Shown piece after piece: positions 27,036-35,744 of a stretch of DNA of 64,000 nt. Origin of the DNA: Olivibacter domesticus (lineage in GTDB: Bacteria; Bacteroidota; Bacteroidia; Sphingobacteriales; Sphingobacteriaceae); contig NZ_FOAF01000003.1 in NCBI RefSeq assembly GCF_900109575.1, positions 62,001 to 126,000 of the forward strand, in the 5' to 3' direction. Each line of letters opens with the position of its first letter. Positions within the stretch are counted from its first letter, which is position 1. The translations under genes were made by a program, and so were the position numbers. The notes under the pieces are model-generated. The model was not told the origin of the DNA and ran no database searches. It was given only the letters and a program-made list of their open reading frames with translations.

Positions 27036-27701
27036 TTAAACCGCATCAAACTCCCCCAATACGGTAATTCCTCCTTTAACCTTATCTCCTAGCTTTACAT
27101 TAATTTTAGTCCCTATTGGTAAGAAAACATCTACCCTCGAACCAAATTTTATAAAGCCAAATTCGTCTCCCTGCTTAACCTCTTTGCCTTCATTTACATA
27201 CCATACAATTCTACGGGCCAATGCTCCCGCAATCTGCCGGAATAGCACTTCAACGCCAAAAGAACTTTCAACCACTATCGTTGTACGTTCGTTCAGTGTA
27301 GACGATTTTGGATTCCAAGCCATTAAGTATTTGCCGGGGTGGTACTTGAAAAATTTTACTATTCCAGCAATTGGGCTACGATTACTGTGAACATTAACTG
27401 GAGACATGAATATTGATATTTGCAATCTTTTATCCTTAAAATATTCTGTCTCTTCTACTTCTTCTATCACAACGACCTTTCCATCAGCTGGACATAAAAT
27501 TAACCGTTCGCCTGGGTTAACTTTCCGAATAGGACTTCTAAAAAATTGTATTACGGTTACCAGAAGAACGAAGGATACTATATATACGATCCAGGTCAAC
27601 AACGCATTATCTGAAAAGTAAAAATGCGTGAGCGCATTAATAATAAAAACAACTAAAATAGAAAGAGCTAGCGTTGTATAACCTTCTTTGTGAAATTTCA
27701 T
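27036..27701 (-). CDS. psd: Phosphatidylserine decarboxylase, short form
   Basis: It converts phosphatidylserine to phosphatidylethanolamine at the inner membrane. The 221-residue protein has two N-terminal hydrophobic segments, PADGKVVVIEEV, SPVNVHSNRSPIAG, and near the C-terminus FGSRVDVFLP, where the Ser of GSR (instead of LGST) should be the site of self-cleavage to the pyruvoyl group. It is followed by the histidine kinase gene. Confidence 0.92.
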   Translation of the reverse strand: MKFHKEGYTTLALSILVVFIINALTHFYFSDNALLTWIVYIVSFVLLVTVIQFFRSPIRKVNPGERLILCPADGKVVVIEEVEETEYFKDKRLQISIFMSPVNVHSNRSPIAGIVKFFKYHPGKYLMAWNPKSSTLNERTTIVVESSFGVEVLFRQIAGALARRIVWYVNEGKEVKQGDEFGFIKFGSRVDVFLPIGTKINVKLGDKVKGGITVLGEFDAV

Positions 27702-27774
27702 CCGAAAAATATTGTATTACGATACAAACTTAGCATATTTTTTCCAGTTGATATAAATATCATTTAAAGGGATA

Positions 27775-28308
27775 TCAAATGGCTTTGTAAATATCCTTTA
27801 AGTTTCTTCCTAAACCGTTATAATCCAAACCATACCCTACAACAAATTGGTTTTCAATTTCAAATCCTACATATGCAATTTCATCAAAATCATGTTGTAA
27901 GGCATCTGGCTTTAACAATAAAGTACATACCGCCAAAGAAGATGGTTCAGATTTCTTTACACTATTGATCACTTTTTTAAGTGTATTCCCAGAATCTATG
28001 ATATCTTCAACAATAATAACATCTCGTCCTTTTAAATCAATATTGAGTCCCATCAATTCATCCACCTGTTCACTTCTATTTACGCCACTATACGAAGTCA
28101 TTTTAACAAAACAAACTTCTGAAGAAATGTGTACTTGCTTCATTAGATCCGCCATAAACATAAAACAGCCATTTAAGATCCCCACAAAAACAGGTACCCG
28201 CCTTTCATAAGCAACATTTAACTGAATACCTATCAGCCGCAGTCGCTTTTTTACCTGTTCATGTTCAATCATTAGCTCAAAATCCTTGTGATCTATCTGT
28301 ATTTTCAT
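27775..28308 (-). CDS. hpt: Hypoxanthine phosphoribosyltransferase
   Basis: A type I PRTase for purine salvage. The PRPP-binding motif VIIVEDIIDSGNTL, the VFVGILNGCFMFMADL loop and the flexible-loop segment VKMTSYSGV are all present. The 177-residue length is typical. It lies 15 nt after the transglycosylase gene on the same strand. Confidence 0.95.
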   Translation of the reverse strand: MKIQIDHKDFELMIEHEQVKKRLRLIGIQLNVAYERRVPVFVGILNGCFMFMADLMKQVHISSEVCFVKMTSYSGVNRSEQVDELMGLNIDLKGRDVIIVEDIIDSGNTLKKVINSVKKSEPSSLAVCTLLLKPDALQHDFDEIAYVGFEIENQFVVGYGLDYNGLGRNLKDIYKAI

Positions 28309-28323
28309 GCTTGCCTTTTTGAT

Positions 28324-30366
28324 TTAGTTTTCTTGCTCTTTATCCTTTTTTCCTCCACCAAACAAACGCTCTAAAAAACCTTTCGTTTCTTCCATCTCTT
28401 TTTCAAAATCATAAACTTTAACCGTATCAACCTGCGCAGTATCTGGTCTTGCCGGACGAAGATCCTCTCTCAAGGTAACATTATAGAATCCATAATTACT
28501 GCTATCATCTGCTACCATTCCTCTCCTGGCCATTAATCCTCCAATTAAGCGGAAATAACCACTAAGATAGGACTTCAGATGACCGTCATACTGAAAGGGA
28601 TACAACCCGCTTTTTGGTTTGGGAACAATACTGGCTAAATAAATACTCTCTCCTAAATTTAATTGAGAAGGATGTTTTCCGAAATAAAATCTCGACGCTT
28701 CACCGATACCATAGACATTTCTTCCCCATTCGATGATATTTAAATAAACCTCAAACATCCTTGATTTATTTACAACATTGTTGTTTTCTATTAACCATAC
28801 CATTAAAATCTCTTCAATTTTTCGAGCAAGTGTTTTCTCTCTTCCCAAATATGCATTTTTTACCAGCTGCATAGAAATAGTACTACCGCCCCGCTTAAAG
28901 GCTTTGGCTTTCAGGTTTGCAGTAATAGAAGCCCTAAATGCCTCTTCAACAAATCCTTTGTGGCTAAAGAAAGAGGGATCTTCCGCCGTAAGGATCGCAT
29001 TTTTTAAATTTTGTGAGATCTCATTTATGGGTGTGAAATTAGGGTTACTAGGTCCCACAATAAAACTACGCATGGCCTTGCCATCTTCGTAGGGAGTATA
29101 CGTAAAGGGAGTACTGATCTTTGCTAAGTTAGTTTTTCCCCAAGAGTTGATTCTAAGGCCATCCTTTTGCATTGCTGCGGATAACCGAACACTATCCGGA
29201 TGATCTATATCAACATATAAGTCGAGATTATATTTTAATTTGCCTGAAACCCTAATACCTTCTAAATTATCAAACATGCCTTGAGGAAAAGAATCAAATA
29301 AATCCTGTGCGGCTATTTCGGGCATATGTACTCCTAAAGAAATCGTTTTGTATGGCTTGAAAGTTATTTTACCATAAGGATGAGCCTTTAATTTTTTGAT
29401 ACTTACTTCAGAACTTTTATCTAATCCAATATAATTTTCACCAATCAAAACATCTGCCGCAATACTGCCCTCGGGAATCACAATATTATTTTCGGCAATA
29501 CGCCAATGATGTATAATAAGGTTTTTAGCTGCCCATCCTCCTGACATCTGAAGCTCGCCACCATTCATGGTTACTTTTTTCAAATCTGTCTCCAATGTAT
29601 CAAACCTCAGTGTAAGCCCATATTTTTTCCTTAATATCGGCAGTTCAACGGCCTTTCCATCAGCAAATAGTTTAAGATACAGTTGCTTTTTATCCGGTTT
29701 CAGCTCACCTAAAGCATGCCATACCGCTTCTTTTCCGTTAATCTCAATAGTGGAAGATAAATCTCCATTCGTTATAATGGCCTCCGGTATATTTACTTGT
29801 TGACTAGTGCTATCGTCTTTATATGTTGTTAAAAAATCTTTCAACCTCATATTCTGAGGGATTTTATATAAAACACTATTTATCAATTTATTAGCAAGTT
29901 CTGCAAGATTCATCTTAGCAGAAGTTTTTGTAGTATCCTCTTCCTTACGACGAAAAAGAAAATCATAATTACTCAAAGTATCCTTTTTTACAAAAGAGAG
30001 TTTACCGTCATGTAAATTAATGGCTGCAACTTTTACATCACCCCCAATCAATGGCCATAATTTTACAGCGACTTCTAAGTATTGGATCTTCAGCAGTTCA
30101 GCTCTATCTTTCGGTTGCGCACGAACCTCTTCTAATGTAACTTCATTTAATCCAGAAAAATAAGCCTTTTTAATGGCTAAATTAATATCATACTCTAGCA
30201 GTGCCTTATGCTTGGCACTTTGTATCGCTTTAGCCAAGAGTTCTTCTCTTTTATTGTAAATCACAATAAATGCTATAAATATCATGACAAAAACACCTCC
30301 TAATACTAGAAGTGCTAATTTTAGATACTTAGGATTAATTTTTTTGATATACTCTTTTATCATCAT
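28324..30366 (-). CDS. GT51 peptidoglycan transglycosylase with long AsmA-like N-terminal region
   Basis: A short cytoplasmic tail and one membrane helix (about residues 15-37) precede about 400 residues of beta-rich sequence without a recognisable catalytic motif, somewhat like AsmA-type domains. The GT51 domain then spans about 440-610 with ILTAEDPSFFSHKG (catalytic Glu462), RGGSTISMQLVKNAYL, KIEEILMVWLIE and EVYLNIIEWGRNVYGI. No transpeptidase domain follows. It would polymerise lipid II. The start is ATG 30366. The C-terminus is charged and disordered. Confidence 0.88.
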   Translation of the reverse strand: MMIKEYIKKINPKYLKLALLVLGGVFVMIFIAFIVIYNKREELLAKAIQSAKHKALLEYDINLAIKKAYFSGLNEVTLEEVRAQPKDRAELLKIQYLEVAVKLWPLIGGDVKVAAINLHDGKLSFVKKDTLSNYDFLFRRKEEDTTKTSAKMNLAELANKLINSVLYKIPQNMRLKDFLTTYKDDSTSQQVNIPEAIITNGDLSSTIEINGKEAVWHALGELKPDKKQLYLKLFADGKAVELPILRKKYGLTLRFDTLETDLKKVTMNGGELQMSGGWAAKNLIIHHWRIAENNIVIPEGSIAADVLIGENYIGLDKSSEVSIKKLKAHPYGKITFKPYKTISLGVHMPEIAAQDLFDSFPQGMFDNLEGIRVSGKLKYNLDLYVDIDHPDSVRLSAAMQKDGLRINSWGKTNLAKISTPFTYTPYEDGKAMRSFIVGPSNPNFTPINEISQNLKNAILTAEDPSFFSHKGFVEEAFRASITANLKAKAFKRGGSTISMQLVKNAYLGREKTLARKIEEILMVWLIENNNVVNKSRMFEVYLNIIEWGRNVYGIGEASRFYFGKHPSQLNLGESIYLASIVPKPKSGLYPFQYDGHLKSYLSGYFRLIGGLMARRGMVADDSSNYGFYNVTLREDLRPARPDTAQVDTVKVYDFEKEMEETKGFLERLFGGGKKDKEQEN

Positions 30367-30536
30367 GATTAAAACCGAAAACGAAATCAAAAGTAAACAT
30401 TATTTTTACCATCCTGTTCGTCCCCTCTTATTTGTTTAAATTATGTAGAAATGCATTATATATACAAGTAAAACCGTTTGGATTCCCAACAATGTATTGG
30501 TTAATTGTTACTTTTGTAGAAATTATTGAATTTTAA

Positions 30537-31595
30537 ATGATTACTAAAGAACAGGTACTACACGCTTTAAGCTTTGTTGAGGACCCAGATTTCAAAAAAG
30601 ATCTTGTTACCTTGAACATGATTAAGGATGTTGAAATTACCCCTAATAGAATAAGCTTTACCGTAGAGCTCACAACCCCTGCATGTCCAATGAAAGATCA
30701 CATTGAACACGCTTGCCGAAATGCAATTGCTCATTTTGTTGATAAGGAGATTGGGGTGTCTATTAACATGACGTCAAGAGTAATGTCAAAACCAGACAAG
30801 CAGTTAGACAATATAAAGAACATCATATTAGTAGCCTCCGGCAAAGGAGGTGTCGGAAAATCAACAGTTGCTGCCAATTTAGCATTAGCTCTTCAATTAA
30901 AAGGCGCTAAAACAGGTTTATTGGATGCGGATATTTACGGTCCGTCCTTGCCAATGATGTTTGGTTTGGAAGGAGCTCGTCCAAAAGCATCGAAAACGAG
31001 TGATGGCAAGACAAAAATAGAACCAATAGAAAAGTTTGGCATTAAATTACTTTCAATTGGCTTCTTTACTGATCCGAACCAAGCCATTCCATGGAGAGGC
31101 CCGATGGTAAGTGCAGCTATTAAACAGCTTTTTAATGATGCTGATTGGGGAGACTTGGATTACCTCGTTGTTGATCTTCCTCCGGGAACAGGCGATGTCC
31201 ATATTACTATTGCCCAAAATTATCCGGTAGCAGGCGCCGTTATCGTAACAACTCCACAGAATGTTGCTTTGGCCGATGCTCAAAAAGGAATCGCCATGTT
31301 TATGATGGATACGATAGACATACCGTTGTTAGGTATCGTTGAAAACATGGCTTATTTTACACCAGCGGAACTTCCAGAAAATAAATATTATATTTTCGGA
31401 AAAGATGGCGGAAAACATTTGGCGGAAAAATTTAATGCTCCCTTTTTAGGAGAGCTTCCTCTTATAAAAAGTATAAGTGATGCCGGCGATAATGGATATC
31501 CGATTGTTACAGATGAAGATGAGCCAATTTCAAAAGAATTTTTGATAATTGCAGAGCGGGTTGCCCAACAATTATCGTTGCAGCATGCTAATTAA
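30537..31595 (+). CDS. Mrp/ApbC family P-loop ATPase (Fe-S cluster carrier type)
   Basis: A DUF59/FeS-assembly P domain (about residues 1-85) is fused to a deviant-Walker ATPase (VASGKGGVGKSTVAANLALA; DYLVVDLPPGTGD). Mrp proteins carry Fe-S clusters to apoproteins. The CxxC found near residue 280 in E. coli Mrp is replaced here by ENMAYFTPAELPENKYYIFG, so cluster binding would need other ligands. A NifU-type scaffold gene follows 69 nt downstream and fits the Fe-S role. The TACTTTTG at 30509-30516 could be its -7 box. Confidence 0.9.
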   Translation: MITKEQVLHALSFVEDPDFKKDLVTLNMIKDVEITPNRISFTVELTTPACPMKDHIEHACRNAIAHFVDKEIGVSINMTSRVMSKPDKQLDNIKNIILVASGKGGVGKSTVAANLALALQLKGAKTGLLDADIYGPSLPMMFGLEGARPKASKTSDGKTKIEPIEKFGIKLLSIGFFTDPNQAIPWRGPMVSAAIKQLFNDADWGDLDYLVVDLPPGTGDVHITIAQNYPVAGAVIVTTPQNVALADAQKGIAMFMMDTIDIPLLGIVENMAYFTPAELPENKYYIFGKDGGKHLAEKFNAPFLGELPLIKSISDAGDNGYPIVTDEDEPISKEFLIIAERVAQQLSLQHAN

Positions 31596-31664
31596 GACAA
31601 AGACAGCTGTTTCATACAACAAATAATTTTAGTATCTTTACATCTATTTAAAACCATTAAGGTT

Positions 31665-31943
31665 ATGAGTTTACAGGAGAGAGTAGAAGAAGCGCTAGAA
31701 ACCCTCAGACCGTATTTAGAGGCAGATGGAGGCAATGTTACAATTGAGGAAATTACCCCTGAGAACGTTGTCCGACTAAGACTATTAGGTTCATGCGCAT
31801 CATGTTCAATGAGTATTATGACTTTTAAAGCCGGTTTAGAGCAAGCTATTCAAAAAGCAGTTCCTGAAATAACCGCAGTAGAAGCTATAAACATCACAGA
31901 TGCAGATGATCCTAATGCCACTATGCCTCAAAGGGTTAACTAA
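31665..31943 (+). CDS. NifU C-terminal domain Fe-S scaffold protein
   Basis: 92 residues with LRPYLEADGGNVTIEEI and the cluster-binding CxxC in LLGSCASCSMSIMTFKAGLE. NifU/Nfu-type proteins assemble and transfer Fe-S clusters. The gene follows the Mrp-type ATPase in the same direction, a common pairing. Complete and short, as expected. Confidence 0.94.
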   Translation: MSLQERVEEALETLRPYLEADGGNVTIEEITPENVVRLRLLGSCASCSMSIMTFKAGLEQAIQKAVPEITAVEAINITDADDPNATMPQRVN

Positions 31944-32058
31944 TCGCTTTATCCATTTAACAAAATTTAACTAGAAGCTCTATAGAGTTTTTGGTAGCTT
32001 TATGGCACTGTTGTACTTTCTAAGAACTAGAATGTGCTCATAGTTATAAAATAATCGG

Positions 32059-32712
32059 ATGAGAAGTAAGAGGCTATTAAGTTGTATCTATTTTATTTTA
32101 GGAATGTTCGTCGTAGTTCATGGACAACAATCTCCTGAGAAAAAGCTTGTACAATTCAGTGGGATTATACATAATACCGATACCAGTATTGTTGTTCCTT
32201 ATGTAACCTTAACGAATCTTTCTTTTCAAAAAGAGTTATTCAATGCCAATCACCAAGGTTTTTTTTCCTTCGTTGCGCATGAAGGCGATACAATTCAACT
32301 AAGTGCCGTTGGCTATCGTACCGAAAAACTCATTATACCAAAGTCACCCAATAACAAAGTTACTGTAGATTTATCCATGAAACCGCAGATTGTAGACTTG
32401 CCGGTGGTAACGGTATATCCTTGGGCAAGTATTGACGAATTTAATTATGCCTTTATGAATTTGAAAATTGCCGCGGATGACTATTTGATTGCTCAAAGAA
32501 ACCTTACCTCCGAGTCATTAATGGCCATGGCAAAAGAAGTTCCACGAAATGCCGCTGAAATACAAAACATAGACGCTATTAACCGCCATATCAGCCTTTC
32601 TAACAAGGCTGTAAACCAACGTAACTCTAATCCATTATTTAGTCCGCTTGCTTGGGCGAGCTTTATAAACCAAATAACGCAGGGCAACAAAAGTAGAAGT
32701 AATAACAATTAA
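32059..32712 (+). CDS. Exported carboxypeptidase-regulatory-like domain protein
   Basis: A signal peptide (about residues 1-22, ending VHGQ) is followed by a CarboxypepD_reg-like beta-sandwich (about 30-115; FSGIIHNTDTSIVVPYVTL, SFVAHEGDTIQLSAVGYR). A helical tail of about 100 residues follows with no recognised domain. In Bacteroidota such domains sit on cell-surface proteins. The stop overlaps the read-through end of the convergent nitroreductase frame by 4 nt. Function unknown. Confidence 0.82.
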   Translation: MRSKRLLSCIYFILGMFVVVHGQQSPEKKLVQFSGIIHNTDTSIVVPYVTLTNLSFQKELFNANHQGFFSFVAHEGDTIQLSAVGYRTEKLIIPKSPNNKVTVDLSMKPQIVDLPVVTVYPWASIDEFNYAFMNLKIAADDYLIAQRNLTSESLMAMAKEVPRNAAEIQNIDAINRHISLSNKAVNQRNSNPLFSPLAWASFINQITQGNKSRSNNN

Positions 32713-33284
32713 CTTTCAACCCATTCAACTTTTTCTTCAACTGGATTCCTTACACCTTCTCTTTCATTCTCGTTGTGATATCCAAGGTAAAACAAGCCAA
32801 GGCACTCCTCTCATTCTCCAAGGTTTAAAAAGGGCCCCATCTCACTGATAGTATTCGGTGTACTCCAATACCCACCAATACCTTTAGCTTTAGCAGCTAG
32901 CCAAAGGTTTTGAACTGCGCCGCCAACCGCCGCGATCTCCTCCCATCTAGGTATACTGTCACTGTATTTAATGTGAATAGCGATGACGGCCGCTGATCGA
33001 CGTATTTTGTCTTTAGTAACTTCATATTTTTTTTGCAAAAAGCTTTCTGGGCTCGTCTTTTCTTTATATAAATCGGCCATTTTATTGCCCAACTTTTCCA
33101 GTCCCTTGCCTTTAAATACCGTAAATCTCCAAGGTTGTGTAAGCTTATGATTAGGGGCATAATTTGCACATTCGAGCAATGCCAATATAATTTCGTTTGG
33201 AATCTGCTTCTCGATATAGCTAACAGGAAAAATACTTCGTCTATACTTTATATTATTTAATATAATCTCTTCTACTTTCGTCAT
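32709..33284 (-). pseudogene. Nitroreductase-family gene interrupted by an in-frame TGA
   Basis: The frame reads 157 residues from ATG 33284 to TGA (32811-32813), with RRSIFPVSYIEKQIP, ANYAPNHKLTQPWRFTVF, EIAAVGGAVQNLWLAAKAKG and GYWSTPNTISEMGPFLNLGE. Past the TGA the same frame continues for 33 codons, coding EECLGLFYLGYHNENEREG and VRNPVEEKVEWVES, which is the normal nitroreductase C-terminus. It ends in TAA at 32709-32711. The gene is therefore either a recent nonsense mutant, a sequencing error, or read through. FMN-binding N-terminal motifs are intact. No selenocysteine signal was recognised. Confidence 0.8.
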
Positions 33285-33320
33285 TCATTACTCTCTTTAG
33301 TAATAATAGGATCTTTTATC

Positions 33321-33370
33321 AGAATTGCCACTACAGATTCGCTTTTAGCTTCTAATCTAGTGGCAATTCT
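33321..33370. repeat. 13-bp perfect inverted repeat
   Basis: AGAATTGCCACTA (33321-33333) and TAGTGGCAATTCT (33358-33370) are perfect complements, with a 24-nt loop that can add four more pairs (GATT/AATC). It lies between the nitroreductase start and the Prc-like protease stop. No U-run follows in either direction, so it is not a standard terminator. Confidence 0.7.
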
Positions 33371-33391
33371 AAACAAATTATTAAAAATACA

Positions 33392-35536
33392 TTACGCAGA
33401 GGCTTTAACACCTTCAATAAAATCGCCCATGACATTTAGGCTTTCATCGAGCATAAAATCATTTTCGGTACGAGGAACATGGTCTCCCTTTTTAATTTCG
33501 GGTAATCCCTGTAATTTACGTCTTGCATTAATACGTTCCCTATTTTTAACCTCTTGATCATCTCTCTCCTTTTTCAACTTTGCCTCCTGCAGCGTAATAG
33601 ATGTTTCGCTCTCTTTTTTCTTAAATAAAGCAATATCATCCAATAAGTATTTATATTCTGGAGATGCATCCATTCGTTTTGTATGTTTTTCCTCCAACTG
33701 TGTTTTCAAGGTAGAAAGATTAGCAAACGGAGTGAAAGAAGACGATTTTATTTGATCCCAAGGCAACGCCGCTTTTTCAGAGCTTTCACCAAACTTATCC
33801 GCAGGGAAAACGGTAGGAAATTCCACATCCGGGGTTACACCTTTATGTTGCGTACTGCTTCCATTTACCCTATAAAATTTAAATGTAGTAAAATTAATCT
33901 GTCCAAATTGAGGGGCTCCCTGAGGCATCCCTTCATCAGCACCTGGAGCTCCACCTGATTCAGTTTTTGTTCTTGCTGCAAGTAATAATCTATCGGCTCG
34001 GCTAATGAACTGATCCATCGCAACTGCGCTCTGTACGGTTCCTTTTCCATAAGATTGCGTACCAAGAATAATTCCTCGGCCATAATCTTGTATCGCTGCA
34101 GCAAAAATTTCGGATGCCGAAGCACTAGATCGATCAATCATTACTCCAAGAGGGCCATCCCAACTAATTGAAGGATCTTCATCGTTATTCACTTCAATTC
34201 GGTTATTAGGATCGCGAACCTGCACAACTGGACCAGATTTTATAAACAATCCAGTTAAATCAACTGCCTCTATCAAAGATCCCCCACCATTACCTCTTAA
34301 ATCCATCAATACACCATCAACTTTTTGTTGTTTAAGCGTGTCTAATATTCGTTTTACATCACGTGTAGTGCTCTTATAATCAGGATTACCTGCTTGCATT
34401 TCCTTAAAGTTAATGTAAAATCCAGGTACCTTTATTATGCCTATCTTATAGCTTTTACCATCATCTCCCTTTATCTCTTTTATCTCTTTCTTTGCGGATT
34501 GCTCTTCATCCACAATTTTGTCGCGAACTAAAGAAACAATTTTAGGCGTGGCGGTTAACTCTTGTCCAGCTGAAATGATTTTTAACCGAACGGTGGTTCC
34601 TTTAGGCCCCTTTATTTTTGAAACCACATTACCTAAGCGCCAGCCAATAACATCCACAAACTCGCCATCTCCTTGAGCGACAGCAATAATCCGGTCATCT
34701 TGCTTTAACGTCTTATCTCTAAACGCGGGTCCTCCAGGAACGATCTTCATAACTTTTACCACCTCGTTATCCATCATCAACTGTGCTCCTATACCTTCGA
34801 AAGATCGCGACATACTTTCATTAAACCTTTGCGCGTCCTCTGGTGTAAAATAATTAGTATGAGGATCTATTGAAGCCGTAAAAGCATTCATCATCAGTTG
34901 GAATGCATCGTAATTATTTGATGTATTCTCTTGAGAAATGAGGTTTTGATATCGGTCTTTTAACGTTTTTCTATTTTTCGCCTCTTCTCCTTCTTTGCCA
35001 GTACTGCTTAGTTTTAAATTCAGAAGATCATATTTAATCCTTTTCTTCCAATTCTCATTCGCCTCTGCCTCCGTTTTAAACCAATCTAAATCTTCTCTGT
35101 TATATGTAAAAGATTCTTCTTTAGTAAAGTCATACTTAGCATCTATTTGAGAAACAGCATACTTCATTCGCTCTGCAAAACGTTTCCTATAAACATTATA
35201 GATTTGAAACATCGAACTTAGATCACCATTTTTTAGATCGCTCAATAAAACCTTACGATAAGGCTCAAAACCGTCAATATCTGTTTGAAGAAAATAGTTT
35301 TTTCCCTGATCCAACCCTTTCAAGTAAAGATCAAAGACCACGGTAGACAAAGAATCATTAAATGGGATTTTTTTATAATGGGCTTTTTCAAGTAAGTTCA
35401 CCAAATCTTTAGCAATAACTTCTTGTTTGGCATTGGGCCTCAGCACACCTGCACCTTCATCCAAATTAACACGCGGATTAGCACTGCACGCAACAGTCGC
35501 TACAACAAACAACGCCAGGAACAATTTCTTTAACAT
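33392..35536 (-). CDS. S41 family C-terminal processing peptidase (Prc-like lipoprotein)
   Basis: It starts MLKKLFLALFVVATVACSAN, a lipoprotein signal with lipid-anchored Cys17. An N-terminal helical domain follows (about 35-220), then a PDZ domain (about 240-335) and the S41 core with Ser473 in RSSASASEIF and Lys498 in TQSYGKGTVQ, 25 residues apart. A C-terminal DUF3340-like helical region ends the protein. The architecture matches E. coli Prc. An in-frame ATG at 35560 would add eight residues. Likely role: processing or degradation of envelope proteins. Confidence 0.93.
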   Translation of the reverse strand: MLKKLFLALFVVATVACSANPRVNLDEGAGVLRPNAKQEVIAKDLVNLLEKAHYKKIPFNDSLSTVVFDLYLKGLDQGKNYFLQTDIDGFEPYRKVLLSDLKNGDLSSMFQIYNVYRKRFAERMKYAVSQIDAKYDFTKEESFTYNREDLDWFKTEAEANENWKKRIKYDLLNLKLSSTGKEGEEAKNRKTLKDRYQNLISQENTSNNYDAFQLMMNAFTASIDPHTNYFTPEDAQRFNESMSRSFEGIGAQLMMDNEVVKVMKIVPGGPAFRDKTLKQDDRIIAVAQGDGEFVDVIGWRLGNVVSKIKGPKGTTVRLKIISAGQELTATPKIVSLVRDKIVDEEQSAKKEIKEIKGDDGKSYKIGIIKVPGFYINFKEMQAGNPDYKSTTRDVKRILDTLKQQKVDGVLMDLRGNGGGSLIEAVDLTGLFIKSGPVVQVRDPNNRIEVNNDEDPSISWDGPLGVMIDRSSASASEIFAAAIQDYGRGIILGTQSYGKGTVQSAVAMDQFISRADRLLLAARTKTESGGAPGADEGMPQGAPQFGQINFTTFKFYRVNGSSTQHKGVTPDVEFPTVFPADKFGESSEKAALPWDQIKSSSFTPFANLSTLKTQLEEKHTKRMDASPEYKYLLDDIALFKKKESETSITLQEAKLKKERDDQEVKNRERINARRKLQGLPEIKKGDHVPRTENDFMLDESLNVMGDFIEGVKASA

Positions 35537-35744
35537 CTCTTGGAATGATTTAATATCCATTATTAGTAATACTCGTTTGGGCAGCTAAGCCCTTAAGGTT
35601 TTAAATTTATCAAAAAAAGAACCAAATATTTTATAGCCCTCCGTTAAACCGACAATTATTCAATAATTTAACAAAATTTTACATTTATACGAACGTTAAT
35701 TATTTCGTAATATTCTCTAACGCAAATAAATTGATTCAAATAAT

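Noticed and set aside
32811-32813. TGA as a selenocysteine codon
   Set aside because: The family does not use selenocysteine at this position and I recognised no SECIS-like hairpin just downstream.
33321-33370. Rho-independent terminator of the Prc-like gene
   Set aside because: The hairpin lacks a U-run on either strand, so it is listed as an inverted repeat instead.
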